NCBI GenBank assembly: GCA_003344405.1
Contig: NOWV01000239.1
Coordinates: forward strand, 32,802 to 96,801
Length of the DNA stretch: 64,000 nucleotides
Direction: 5' to 3'
Origin: Trichoplax sp. H2
Taxonomy: Eukaryota > Placozoa > Uniplacotomia > Trichoplacea
Shown here: in pieces, positions 37,149 through 49,398 of the stretch
Layout of the letters: every line of letters starts with the position of its first letter
Numbering within the stretch: position 1 is the stretch's first letter
Program-made: the position numbers and the translations under genes
Notes under the pieces: generated by a model
What the model saw: the letters and a program-made list of their open reading frames with translations, nothing else
The model's database searches: none
Told to the model about the DNA's origin: nothing

Positions 37149-37888
37149 TATGCATATATATATCTATTAAATTTTTTATAGCTTCGATGTATCATACTAA
37201 TGAGGACTAACGTTAGTTAGAATGCTAACATCGCCATTTTGAAATAGTATAGTGTCAAAAAACAGCTTTCGTGATCGAACCTAAACTAGTCTATCAACTC
37301 TATTTAATCACTGACTAACTCCAGGATGTATTCTATTCGGAAACTGAACTTTTCCAATAGTAGAGAATCGAGGTAGATGACAGGAGTTTAGGCTATTTAT
37401 ATTTCATTTACTAGTAACTATATCATAAATTAGTAGAGGAGTACTGTAAGCCAGTCTTAGTAAATTTGATACGAAACACTCTTCAACAATAGTTTTAATC
37501 ACACGACTTGATTTCTTAACCTTAAATCTCTCAGCAAAACTAAAGATCGTAAATATTAGCTATTCGTAAACAAGAAGCATCAAGCTCTTAAACACATAAA
37601 TTTGTAGATTTAGAATAAAGCATAGATTCGTTCTAATTCGCTATCATTCGAGTTCATTCTCTACGGTAATAATATACAATTCTTCGTGCAGCCAACATAT
37701 AATTCACCGATAATTCCAGCGGTAATTTATCGACGTTGCATCATCAAATATTAGCGGTTATTAAGTAACGGCATACTATAAAATTATCAACAAGGACAGT
37801 AAAAGTGATTCTCAGTTTATCTTAATTTATGGAGGAATATCTTATTATTTTTAACTCTTTACCAAAGTCTTCGTGTAATGGTACACCC

Positions 37889-37940
37889 ATATTTGATTAC
37901 ATTGATAACTATATTTGATTGCATTGGTAGCTATATTTGA
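37889..37940. repeat. Short tandem repeat, 22-bp unit, about 2.3 copies
   Basis: Units starting ATATTTGATTACATTG repeat at 37889, 37911 and (partial) 37933. Confidence 0.75.
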
Positions 37941-39205
37941 TATAGTCTGGTTCTAAGAAATTGATATTGACTAATAATATTAGACAGTTGACTAATTATA
38001 GTACAAGATTAATGTGACTAGAAATACTATGATTGCGAAGATACGCAACACCGAAAGGTGTTGAACATTAATAGAAGAGTAGCGATACGTTAAGCAGATT
38101 GATTCGGATTATAGAAGATAATAATGATCTATTTGAGGAAAGTATTCTATTCAATGATTCAAGTCTTTTTGTAGCTAATTATGTTTTCATAAATGGATTT
38201 CACGAAATATATTTAGAACTGCATAGATGAGCGCACATGAGAGATTTCACATTACTTGGAGCTTGGAATGCTTCAATCTTTAGACTAGATTCTTGCAGAA
38301 ATCAATTATTGCTCTACCATTCCTACATTTCATAACAAAAGGACTTTTAGAAAATTGCATTTGACTAAGACAGTTATTTTTTAGATACTTTTATCACATT
38401 AAGTTTCATCAAGTTACCATCGCTAAATATAATATACAATATAATTATTCAAGAAGTGAGTCTTGTCACACAATCAAAATTCTTTGGCAATTCCAATAAC
38501 AGCAAACTATTCTGTAACATAAGATTATTTATCATAGACGACGCATGAAAACAAAAAATACTTTGATAGTGTGCTGATTCAGTCCTGATTATGGGGGAAG
38601 CGTGCGGATGGATATTCTGAGTCAGCGACAGATTAATTTCTTCACGGCGTATGCGAGCAAATGTTTTCTTTATTTTCCTTTAACTCAGAACGAGAGCAAG
38701 AATCTATCTACTATGCTTCTCCCCTAATCTCGTTGAGAAAAACTCTCCTTAAATACTAAAAACCATTGGTACAAATACCGATACCTTTATCTTAACATTT
38801 AAGAATTGTAACACTCTTGCAATACCATATCACGAATACATCTTATAACTACCTTATAAACTTTCCAGTAATATCGTTGATATGTTACCGTACTTTCAAG
38901 ATAACGTGCTAAACGAACTTGTGCATTTCTATAGGTATCAACCTTTAACAACAATATTATCTGTTAGCAGTTTATCTCGTAGTCGCGACAGATAGCAAGG
39001 ATAATCGTATCTGGGCTAACTAACATATTCAATAACTGGTTTGTTTCTAGTAATTTATTTAGGACTCATACATCGTAAAAATAAGAAAAAAGATAACTTT
39101 AAAATATTAATACCCTAGTTTTGGCCAAATTTATATGTCTTTCGTCACATTATAATAAATTCTGATATTTTCCTTATAAATGAATTATCTGTACAAATCT
39201 ATTCA

Positions 39206-39267
39206 TCAACATTGTACGCTGCTCATAAATACTTCACCTCAACATTGTACGTTGCTCATAAATACCT
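39206..39267. repeat. Direct repeat, 33-bp unit, two copies
   Basis: TCAACATTGTACGCTGCTCA and the following bases at 39206 recur at 39239 with one C-to-T change. Confidence 0.8.
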
Positions 39268-39649
39268 GCCTACCATACAAAATGACACCATAAGTGATTC
39301 TAACCAAATTATCCAAAATAAAATAATCGAACTTGTATAAATCAGAGCTGATGATACAAATAACAATGAAGGCTTATCATTTAGTGTTGTAAGAAAATTG
39401 GCTAGAAACTTTGCAAATTGATTATGCTTTTGCAAACTGACTAGGCATTTTGCAAATCGCAAAATATTTCTCTTACAAATCCTCATCTTGGTTACATATT
39501 ATGTCATTATCAAAAAGATTTTACGAATGCAATGATTTATTCCTTAATCATTCATAGTCGTAATTATGAGTAAATTGCTCCTTGTCGTCTTATGTAGGCA
39601 TCAGGTACAGTAGTATATATCGAAAGTGAATGACATTCTAAAATAATGA

Positions 39650-39895
39650 CTACAAACAGTAACACCTAAAATTTAAAGCCTTTAAATTATGTAAATAAAA
39701 TGCGGTCAATATTAAAGCTTTCATTGTAATATGGGCAAATAAAGTATAGTCAATGTAAGTTTTAACAAGATTTAAAAGATATTGATTCGCGTCGTCATAA
39801 AGGCTTACTTTTAAAGCTCTTTCTATGGATTCTAACGTGAACTTTATTATCCATAAAAAGTGAATGAATTGATGAGGATAATAATTAAATTCCAA
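39650..39895 (-). pseudogene. Possible ankyrin-repeat remnant
   Basis: An 81-residue frame contains FIHFLWIIKFTLESIERAL then VSLYDDANQY, resembling the ankyrin pattern TPLH...E.I..LL..GAN, and then DYTLFAHITMKAL as a second possible unit. Like the remnant at 21350 it lies on the minus strand, just right of a GGCATTTTGCAAA motif. It is weak by eye and unsupported by a profile. Confidence 0.3.
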
Positions 39896-40388
39896 ATTGT
39901 AGTAAAAAATCGTTTACAATAACCTATTTTGTTTGTGAGATAAAGTAGAGGTTATGTTATTTTATCATAGAATATGTATAGTACAAAGCTGACGTATAAA
40001 TTGGAGTTTTAGTCCTTAGATATTAGTTTGATTTCATTTTATTACACATAATATTTTGAAGCTAGCGCTTTCAGGTATATTTGCTATTGGCTGAATTATC
40101 AATGTAGCAGTATCGACGAAAATAGAGAATAATGTTTTCCTAGCTTGCGTGATTAATGACAGATTTTAGTAGGCTTTAGAATTAAATTAACACCGTATTT
40201 ATTAGCTCCATTCTACCAAAAACTCATCAAGCAAATAAAATGCGTAGCATTTTGATGCTTTGCCAAAAAGATTCATGATCCAGTTGTTGTAATTTGATAT
40301 TATCTACAGTATATTTTGTATTCTCTGACTTAGTACTGTTACGAATATACACGGATATCATCCTACTGTACAACATAGATAGTATAAG

Positions 40389-40610
40389 TTGTATAGCTGT
40401 ATGGCACTTGTTATCATAAGAGAATTATATCAAGTCAGGCGATCTGACTTATCTGTAAAAAATGAATTAGTAACCGAAAGACTACATACTTATAACTCTA
40501 CACATCGTGCAATCAGCATTGCAGATTTCAAAGATTCTACCGTCAAGAGACACACTCTAAGCAGCGAAGTTCTTGAGATATCTGTTGTGGAGAATATTAG
40601 TGGTACATAA
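40389..40610 (+). other. Unrecognised open frame with coding-like composition
   Basis: A 73-codon frame is rich in R, E, S, V and T (IRELYQVRRSDLSVKNELV), unlike the I/L/Y/N-rich frames that AT-rich noncoding DNA gives here. It could be a single exon or a decayed piece of one. The start ATG is not established, no clear donor or acceptor was fixed and no family was recognised. Confidence 0.25.
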
Positions 40611-42860
40611 CCTCTTACATTGCTAAGAGTAATTCTAATTCTATTTGGATAGAAGTTAATAAACGTAACTTGTAAAGATTACATAAGTATTGCTTTATCC
40701 TTGAGTCTTTACCGGAGTATCTTGACGTCACATAGATATGTTATAGAAATATTCATCCAGGGCAACAATCACAAAAGTAGGTGGAGAATCCTAACTCAGT
40801 AAGTCTCATTAGTAGAATTTTGTCACCACATCGTAATTATTTTGTCTGAGTCAGTAAATGCACGATAGGATGCGATCACCCGTATACTCTCATCTGATCG
40901 AAAGCCACATCAATTGCTACTATAGTCCTGTATTGGAGTGAACAAATAGTCAAAAATACAGTACTGTAGTTAAATATCAACCATATTTCTGCAGACATGA
41001 TTATCTATAAAATTTTATAATCTCGAACATTAGTAAATTTAGATTGCACGACATTATAACTTATTGAAATTCTACTGCTGCTACATGACAGCTCCATGCA
41101 AAACAAATTGAATAAAATTTTGGGCTTTCACTTTATGGATCTGTAGGCAATTTGCGTTTGACGTCATATTAGTGCCTTGTCAAATTTGTGAGGATTGAAA
41201 GGCATCTATTGCTAACATAATTCAATAGCTAAAATTCAAATAATCGGACTAAAGCTTACATCTATTTCAGAATGACATGACTATAATTACACTGACAGTG
41301 TAGCCCCAAATTTACTCAAGAGTAAATTAATAAGGTCCTATAAATATATTTACGGTTAAATCTTTGATTATGAGATTAAATTTCTTTTCTTTGAAGACAT
41401 ATAAAGTATGTATTGTAGTCCTTCAAAGAGACGATCATATTCGAACTTTTAGATAATGGATTGCGCTAAGGAAGCTTGCACTATGAGGAAAATCATTGTT
41501 ACACATTAATCGGAAATGATGTTGTATCTATATTTATGGGATAATAAATTTAACTTGATCATGTGATTGAACTGGCAAGATATGGTAAAAATTACCTCGC
41601 AATCGAGTGTATCGAAATGTTAATAGATTATTGAAGATAGATAGATAGCCCTTGGTACTGCTGCATGAATTAAAGTCTTTTTACGAAAGTACCGTCCTAC
41701 ATGAAATTTCATACTGGTTCTTGCTTGAATACTTTGAAAGCACTTTATAACTATGTACCAAAATAATTATATGCTAGCCTGTAAAGCATGAAAATTAAAA
41801 AATAAATCAGCGTGGATTTCTACCTTAATTTCATTGATATTGAAGCAACCATTTTTAATCCTAGTTTTTAAATAGTGCTAAAATTTAAGCTTCATTAAAA
41901 TATATTCTTTAATTATGACACATTACGCAATCAATTGTTTCTAAGTTCGTACTAGATAATTATCTTTAATTTACAAATCAATAACATCCTTCTATTCTGT
42001 AATAAAGAAAAGTTGCATTAATTTAAAAGAATGAGCACATATACTTATGAATGCATTAAACGAGTATGGGTTGAAGAACCCTTTAGAAACTGATTTTGAT
42101 TGAAATAAATAGAAACAGAATACTATTTTATAAAAGATAAAAATGATAAACAGTAGATGAAAACAGTTAAGAACTTGTTTTGTGCGATACGTCATCATAT
42201 ACACAACTATTCGACATATTAATCACTTATTTCATCAACTACGTGTACATTAATTGATACATCAGATTTGAACATCTGGCAAAATACGTTACATATTACA
42301 ATAATCACTCTTAGTAAAGATAAGAAAAATACCAAGTAGGATCAGAAAAAATAGAAAATCGATCTAATACAACTTTAACTGTCGACTTTAACGTCTAGTT
42401 ATTTTTTTTGCTCATTAAATTCAAATCTTATGGTAGTACGTACTAATTTACTAGTCTTTAATTTAATCCATATCAGCAAATATACATTTGGAAGGACGTA
42501 ATGATATTAGATTTTTGCAAAAGAAATAAACGATACCCTAGGGACTTCTACCAAGACTTAAGGTACGCTGTTATATATCGTTAATTAGATGAAAACTGTC
42601 TAAAAATTGCATCTATCAATTCGAAATAATGTGCATAAGACGATAAACTTGATCATAATTGAAATCTTCACCATAGATCCAGTAAATTTTTCACTTGAAG
42701 GTTCCTATAAGGTTTGAATTTAGCGATTTAGTATCACAATTTCTCTGGAAGACAACATAATATAGAGAAGGCAATAAATCAGTTTAAAATCGAATGATGC
42801 TAACAGATATATGCGTCTACCATTCTTACGAATTTGTTTTTTCGAACGGGTCTTAAACAC
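40611..42860. other. No supported feature
   Basis: AT-rich sequence with no recognisable gene or repeat family. The 70-codon minus frame near 42000 is Phe/Ile-rich and looks random. Confidence 0.4.
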
Positions 42861-42863
42861 TAT

Positions 42864-43300
42864 TGTCACGACTACTCGTGTCTTCAACTGACTTAGGCGA
42901 CTTATCGTAGTTAGACTAACTCTCGACTACACAAATAAGTTGCCAACGGGTGCGAGGTTTAAGGACTTTACTTTATTAAGATAAATTCTATTAAAAGAAT
43001 CTACTAAAAAGTACGTCAGAAAACTCCTAGGAATAATGATCAAGTGGATCTAAAAATGATTAAAATGGAACTGAACAGCTAATATAGTGCTCGAGTTTAT
43101 ATAGTCTCGGCCTCCGCCGATAGTGCATGTGTTAGTGTTTTAGACATAGCGACTTACACTGTATAGTATAGGAATTTAGATAGAAGAAGTTAACATAAAT
43201 CAGTATAAGTTAACGCTAATTAACAATAATATTTATTTGTACCAATTAGAGCGTCAAGGCTCAGCTTTTTTCAGCTATTTCGAAGCTTGGCTCCGTAACA
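42864..43300 (-). mobile_element. Solo LTR-like element, possible fourth family (437 bp)
   Basis: Starts TGTCACGACTACTCG and ends CGAAGCTTGGCTCCGTAACA, close to the LTR-1 end ACGAAGCTGGTTTGTGACA. The flanks ACTAT and ACCAT match at 4 of 5 positions. The minus strand has ACTATATAAAC as a TATA box. It ends 96 bp before the receptor pseudogene start. Confidence 0.55.
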
Positions 43301-43396
43301 ACCATATATACAGATTCCAAAAATTCTAACTCATAGAAATTCATTACTATTTCATTAAAAAGCCATCCAATTAGTTTACAAAGTTCCGCTATCTTA

Positions 43397-44495
43397 GTGA
43401 TGATTCAAAATTGCACATTAGCAAATTTGACCAATGCAGAATCGCCTAACGATTCGCGGAATTGGTTTATGTACTATCATCTGTATAAAACTCTATTTGC
43501 TGTTGCTATCGCGGCTTCATTATCTTTCATGAACTTAACAATACTACTACTTATCCTAACGCGAAAAAGGTTAAAAATCTTATCCAATGTGTTATTTTGT
43601 AATAGCTATTGCAGTAACAGTGTCTTCGCGCTAATGGTAATCGCTCTCTGTATTATTAACAATTTCATTTCTAAACTGAGGCAGATACAAATTATTGGCT
43701 GTGCGTTCGATGCTCCAACTCAAATTACATTAGGTTGTATTTTCAATACCCATATTTCTCTTACGGCTTGCGAGCGGTGCTTTTCAGTTATTTATCTCTT
43801 TAAATATCAACGTCTAGCAACAAAGATAAATATTTTTATAATTTTATTCTTAGTATTGACTTTACCTATAGGATTTATTTATATGGTGGCTATGTTACGG
43901 TCATTCTAACAATCATTCCTAAGAATGGTCGATTATTCCCAGGAATGGGCGGTCATTCTTAGGAATGATTGTGGTCGTAGCTTTGGCTGTGACCAATCTT
44001 AAGGACAAAATCATTCTTAGGAATGGTCGTAAGAGCTATACTAAGTTCACAGCTATATTTCGAAAACTGTACTGGCTGGTATGATATGCAGGGCACATAC
44101 ATACATATTGAGCTTGTCGCACCTTACTTAATGTTTCTTTTTCCCATCAACTCTACGGTTGCTGCATATATTATTATTTATAAAGTTCATTCTATATGGT
44201 CTAAAGTATTTCCTAAGTTAAGTGCTATAAGAGTCGGATATGGTACCAATAGAACTGACGTGATGTTAAGAAGCCAAAAAGGAATACTACAAAGGGCAAC
44301 GTTTATAAGCATATATTTAATTTGCTGTTTACCACTATTTACTCTTTTCGTGAAAATAATACCTTCATATTTTAAGCATTTTGCTCTCTGGTACTACATC
44401 GCATATTATTGGCAAATATGTACTTTTTCATTCATCCAGTATTAGTAGTTTATTTCACACGTCCAATAAAGGAAGAAATCATTAAACTATTTTAA
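43397..44495 (+). pseudogene. Class A GPCR pseudogene, split by an insertion and frameshifted
   Basis: A relative of the receptors at 34705 and 48331. The first part (43397 to about 43897) covers the N-terminus to TM4, with S-R replacing nothing essential: TM1 FMNLTIL, TM3 TACERCFSVI (ERC motif) and TM4 LPIGFIYMVAML. A 137-bp palindromic insertion at 43898-44034 shifts the frame and adds a stop. Coding resumes as ILSSQLYFENCTGW (ECL2) through TM5 and TM6. A second small insertion at about 44410-44420 (GGCAAATATGT-like) shifts the frame again before TM7, after which FFIHPVLVVYFT...KEEI reads in another frame to a stop at 44495. TM4 Trp is replaced (VLTLP). Two independent lesions make a functional product very unlikely. 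Confidence 0.88.
43898..44034. mobile_element. Small palindromic inverted-repeat element inside the GPCR
   Basis: The segment is built of CATTCCTAAGAATG palindromes. Its ends, TTACGGTCATTCT and, inverted, TTACGACCATTCCT, form terminal inverted repeats. GCTATGTTA before it and GCTATACTA after it are 9-bp direct repeats with two mismatches, compatible with a 9-bp target duplication. It codes for nothing. It resembles a miniature inverted-repeat element; a Mutator-like origin is only a guess from the duplication length. Confidence 0.7.
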
Positions 44496-44499
44496 AAGG

Positions 44500-45939
44500 A
44501 CAAGAAAAATAACAACTTTCGACGTGGTATAGTAAACAATAGACCATCATAGAGCGAGAAATTACCCAGTACTGAGTTCAATTTTGTACATGACAAAATC
44601 TTCAGAAAGCTATTCTAACAAGGTAGTCTTCCATTTGCTGAAACTATCGCCTTAAGTTTGATTTTGTATATGTGTAGTTATACTTGATGCACTGCCAATA
44701 GCTAGAAACTTTAGACTGAATAAAATTTTAAGCTTTACCAATTATCCGAAGGTATCATACTTAAGCAATATAAAATTAACTTAAATATGAGTAAATCGAC
44801 TTTCGAACAATAATTTCCATACATAAGGAACAACTATATAACAACTCTCCTATCATAATTAAAAACACAAAAATTGCCTTATTAAATAAAGCCCTCAGTT
44901 ACATTACATTTTCGTAATGCATATATTATTTAGTAAAATTTATGATTATCTGATAATATTAAAGCATTAAGTTTTACTGCTTAGTCTAATGAAAAAGTAA
45001 ATAATGATGGTATTTCCCAATGGAAAATGTAAGGTAACTTTTTTTGTGTTATCAAGAAGGATATAAGTTATCGATAATTTCTGATCATACTTTCAAACAA
45101 TAAAATGGAGGTACCTGTTTCAGGGATAATGGTTTCCATTAATGTATCCGATTATAGAAAAGATAATTGAGATACGAGTAGATATTTCCATCCTTATCTT
45201 TCTATTTCCTCAAAATAGTAAAGCATTATTCTAGCGATAACTTGAATGCAAGATAAGATTATCAAGACTAGAAATAGTCGCTTCTATCTGATAACATTAC
45301 TTAAGGATTGAATGGTTCATAAGTTTAATGTCCTATTTTAAATTTGAAGTTACAGAAATTTTTTAACGTTAAATATGTTTCTTCTTTTATACATTATCTG
45401 TTCATAGCAGAATGTATAATCGCAATTCGAATAGCTTTACATGCCTTAATCTTTCAATAGTAGTGCTAGAACAACATTAAGCTTTCAAAAATAATCCATT
45501 CTCAAAATTTTATATTAGACACATCTAGCTCTAAAGCTTCTAAATCAATTGAATTTTTTAAATAATTTATTTGTTCTACCATCTTCAAATTACAATCTGT
45601 GTTAATGTTATAATGGCGGCTTATTCTAGGTTGAAGCAAAAGGCAAAAATAGTGGTGGATTCAATTATCTTGCCATATGTCTACGATACACCATAATATT
45701 CTATTTACTGCACGGAATAATATCGAATCTGTGCGACCTAATCTTTAGCATATAGGGCGCCCATTTCAGCTAAGATATTCTTAGATTACAGATAGCAAGA
45801 AAATATAAGCGATTTCGGAGTTATCAACTAAAATATTTTTCCTGTTTTGTTCTTATGAAAAGGTTTATTAGGAGGATTGCAAATCTCAAAATTTAGTATA
45901 GCGACTGGCCCAATATGAGAGACAAATTTAGTACAATAT
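44500..45939. other. No supported feature
   Basis: No gene recognised. A 27-codon frame with a good ATG context (ATAATGGCGGCT at 45613) has no visible continuation. Confidence 0.4.
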
Positions 45940-46244
45940 ACTATTCAGAGCTAAAATCCGTAGAATGGCGACAATGAATTGACTGATTGCCCCTATTGAA
46001 TGAGTTTAAATAGCACATTTTATTGCACTTTATTATTTTCATCCAATATGTATAATAAGTAATTATAATAATCGAAATTCTAACGAAACATCACTATCAG
46101 CTCAAGTTCTGACTATAGTTTAAACTGAAATATCTGTATCCATGTTCTTATTTAATGCGATCCTATAGTATACTACGGTAGGAAATATCTCTGATATGAA
46201 ACAGGCATGCCCTTACAATTTTCTAAAAACACATTCCAGTTTTT
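45940..46244. repeat. Left copy of a 305-bp duplication (partner 46605-46909)
   Basis: From ACTATTCAGAGCTAAAATCC to CATTCCAGTTTTT it matches 46605-46909 with only a handful of substitutions. It stops exactly at an N gap. Confidence 0.9.
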
Positions 46245-46264
46245 NNNNNNNNNNNNNNNNNNNN
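46245..46264. other. Assembly gap (20 N)
   Basis: Twenty N following the left copy of a 305-bp duplication. Confidence 0.99.
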
Positions 46265-46604
46265 AACTGTACGAGTATAGACTACATTAAAGTACTTTAT
46301 CGTCATGTTATAAATCCCCTTTCTCTAAGGATAGGGTTTTGCTACTAAGTCAAATTTCTTTACAATTTGAATAGACGATCAAACGCCCTTTCTTTAGATT
46401 AGGCATTTGCTCTATATGGCTACTTCTATAGTAATCTATATAATACCTTGTAAAATAATGAAGAAGAAAAGATGGCGACATGATGATTTGGCAGGGTAAA
46501 ACTTAAAGATACTATCACTTTCTAGGTATTTTCTATAGTAAAATAATACTAATTACATACAAAAAAAACTACAAAGGACTCTACTTTTAGTCCTTTTACT
46601 ACAT

Positions 46605-46909
46605 ACTGTTCAGAGCTAAAATCCGTAGAATGACGACAATGAATTGACTAATTGCCCCTATTGAATAAGTTTAAATAGCACATTTTATTGCACTTTATTA
46701 TTTTCATCCAATATGTATAATAAGTAATTATAATAATCGAAATTCTAACGAAACATCACTATCAGCTCAAGTTCTGACTGTAGTTTAAACTGAAATATCT
46801 GTATCCATGTTCTTATTTAATGCGATCCTATAGTATACTACGGTAGGAAATATCTCTGATATGAAACAGGCATGCCCTTACAATTTTCTAAAAACACATT
46901 CCAGTTTTT
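46605..46909. repeat. Right copy of the 305-bp duplication
   Basis: Starts ACTGTTCAGAGCTAAAATCC and is colinear with 45940-46244. It continues past the point where the left copy is cut by the gap. Confidence 0.9.
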
Positions 46910-48330
46910 ATACTTTGGATAAATAACATGTTACAAGCTGTAGTCTGTATTAGGTAGTTGAAATTTTATAGTGTTATATGGCTATCATAGTACTATGCAT
47001 TGATATAATCATAAATACTCAATCGTTGTAAAAACGTTAATCACTTCGGCGGTTCTAACTCTCACATGTTTAGCCCAGCCTTGTAACACGCGTAATCGCC
47101 GCTTAAACAACCTCTTCTACTTACATCGCCAATATTATCCTTTTCTCTGTTTCCTACATCATTACTACCCTAATACTATCATAGCTACAGCAGATTTATC
47201 TACAGAATTAGTAGATCTTAAAACTTAAAACACTAAGTAATGATCCCTGTAGTAATTTTTTTCATGATATTTATTGAAAATTGCGATTCATAACCGAAAA
47301 ATTGTTATTTTCACACTTAATCTAACAATTAAGACATTGTAAATATGCCCTATCAATTCCTTTTAAGCATTTAGCATAAAGTCAATTCACTTAAGTATGT
47401 AATCTACAACTTGGTAAGATATATTTCTTATACAATAGAATAAGATATATATTTTGAACGAACGCCAGCTACTTGAAAATCTTATACAGGTCAATGTATG
47501 GACAAATAGAATAAGACAATCATTCACCGATTTGCTCTTAGTAATTCATTTTAAAACCTTATTTGCACATTAGAGTTTAATAGAAAACACTGAATTAAGT
47601 TTAGTAAACAATTCCTTTTATATTTAATTTAGAATTTGCTAGTCTGCGTCACAATTATGATGTAAATAATTCATGGAATACTATCATTTACATCATCAAA
47701 TTTTTATTCTCCTAAATATCGAGTTCAAAACATCTGGCTCTTAACAAAATATTATTGAAAAATTTATTGAGCCATTCAAAATGAAGCCAAACAGAAAACA
47801 ATCAAATTTATAAATTCTTAGCCGAAATTGCCCATAATTAACTTTAATTATTGTAATACTTACAATAAGATCGAATTTTATTTTTAATTTATTTATCTTC
47901 AATTCTCTTAATGAATATAAAATGATATAATAAAATAGTGATATTATGCTTATTTGGTCAATGTAAATAATGTCAGGCGCTTATAGGATATGGCATTTAT
48001 AACTGTTAATTAAAAAATAAAATTAAATCTTAAAATAGTTTTCACTATTCTAATTTTCAATGTATTATAGATATCGTTGAAGCTACCTTACATGAACACC
48101 GTACAATATGCATAGATATGTATCTGGCTATAAGCTGTTTGCCTGAATTTTAATATCGAAAAAAGAAGTTACCACGTTCTTATATAATCGAACAGTCCAT
48201 ATTACTAGCGATTTTCCTGGATAGACGGTCTAAATTTAGCGCTATTCTTGATCTGACAGTTGATCATAACCTACGAAAAGTTATGATGTACATGATTTAC
48301 TTAAAGTACACACTCCTCTAATTTATCATT
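46910..48330. other. No supported feature
   Basis: The upstream region of the receptor at 48331. No repeat family or exon recognised. Confidence 0.4.
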
Positions 48331-49398
48331 ATGAATTATACAGCAACAAATTTACCTGAGATCAAGCCGTGTAATTCTTGCAACGGATCAAGTTACAACT
48401 GGACTTTAGGTGATTATCTGCATCTACCTTTATTCGTTACTGGCATCGCTGCATTAGTATGCCTAGCAAATTTGGTAGTATTACTATTGGTTCTTACTCA
48501 AAAGAAATTGAGAATTTTATCCAATGCAGTATTATGCAGTAGTTGCTGTGGCGGAATTATTATCGGATTATCTGTACTTTTGATTTCTTTTATAACAAAT
48601 TTTGTTGCCGAGCCAAGACAATCTATAATTCTTAGCTGTACATTCGATATTCCATTCCAAACTGCAATTTTTTGCATTTTTAGCATGCACACTGCTCTCA
48701 TGGCTTGCGAAAGATGCTTTTCAATAATTTATCCATTTAAATATCAACGTCTGGCTACAAAAAGGAATTTTTTCATAATTCTTCTAATCGCTTGGATCAT
48801 ACCGATTGGGTTAATATATATTTTACCGTTAGTTAGTTCACAAATATATAATGGAAATTGTACTGGATGGGTTTACATGACGAGCTTATATACATTTGTC
48901 GGATATATCATGCCAAGTCTAGTAGCTGCTATTCCTATCATTTTTACTCTAGCAGGATATATTATTATTTTAACCAAGATCTACTCAATACAGCGTAAAG
49001 TATTCCACCGTATCAGTAGTGTAGATATGAATCCTTACCCAAAGTCTGTCAAATTGATGTTAAAAAATAAGAAAGCAATTTTCCAAATGATACTTTTTCT
49101 GAGTATTTACATTGCTTTCGTACTTCCATTTTTCCTGTTTCATACGGAAATCGTGCCTTATACAGTTGAATACTATTATGATGGATATGGTATAACATAT
49201 TACGTAGTAATAGCTTACTTTTTTATTTATCCAATGTTAGTAGTTTTCTTTACTGCTTCTGTTAAGGAAGAAATTACTAAGGTATGCAAGATATACTTTA
49301 CTTGTGGCCATCTTTCACGTCGATTTCGCAATCGACGAAAAACTACTCAGATAAATAGTAATATGACAAGGATGAGTCAAGAGAAAATTGAAAAGTGA
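48331..49398 (+). CDS. Class A GPCR, intact, intronless
   Basis: A 355-residue receptor. N-glycosylation sites at NYT (residue 2), NGS (18) and NWT (23) are in the extracellular N-terminus. N47 is 1.50; G75 replaces Asp 2.50. C103 and C177 pair TM3 with ECL2. E127-R128-C129 replaces DRY, followed by PFKYQRLATKRN. W155 and P158 are in TM4, P202 and Y210 in TM5. TM6 reads VLPF, so Trp 6.48 is Leu. TM7 reads FIYPMLV, with Y300-P301 where its relatives have HP and class A generally has NP. The tail is basic and Asn/Thr-rich. Same subfamily as 34705 and the pseudogene at 43397. Confidence 0.9.
   Translation: MNYTATNLPEIKPCNSCNGSSYNWTLGDYLHLPLFVTGIAALVCLANLVVLLLVLTQKKLRILSNAVLCSSCCGGIIIGLSVLLISFITNFVAEPRQSIILSCTFDIPFQTAIFCIFSMHTALMACERCFSIIYPFKYQRLATKRNFFIILLIAWIIPIGLIYILPLVSSQIYNGNCTGWVYMTSLYTFVGYIMPSLVAAIPIIFTLAGYIIILTKIYSIQRKVFHRISSVDMNPYPKSVKLMLKNKKAIFQMILFLSIYIAFVLPFFLFHTEIVPYTVEYYYDGYGITYYVVIAYFFIYPMLVVFFTASVKEEITKVCKIYFTCGHLSRRFRNRRKTTQINSNMTRMSQEKIEK

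Noticed and set aside
37253-37800. LTR-like start TGTCAAAAAACAGCTTTCGTG
   Set aside because: Resembles the start of LTR-2, but the following sequence does not stay colinear and no matching end or duplication was found.
45613-45696. 27-codon frame with a good start context (MAAYSRLKQKAK)
   Set aside because: Too short, no donor or second exon identified, no family recognised.
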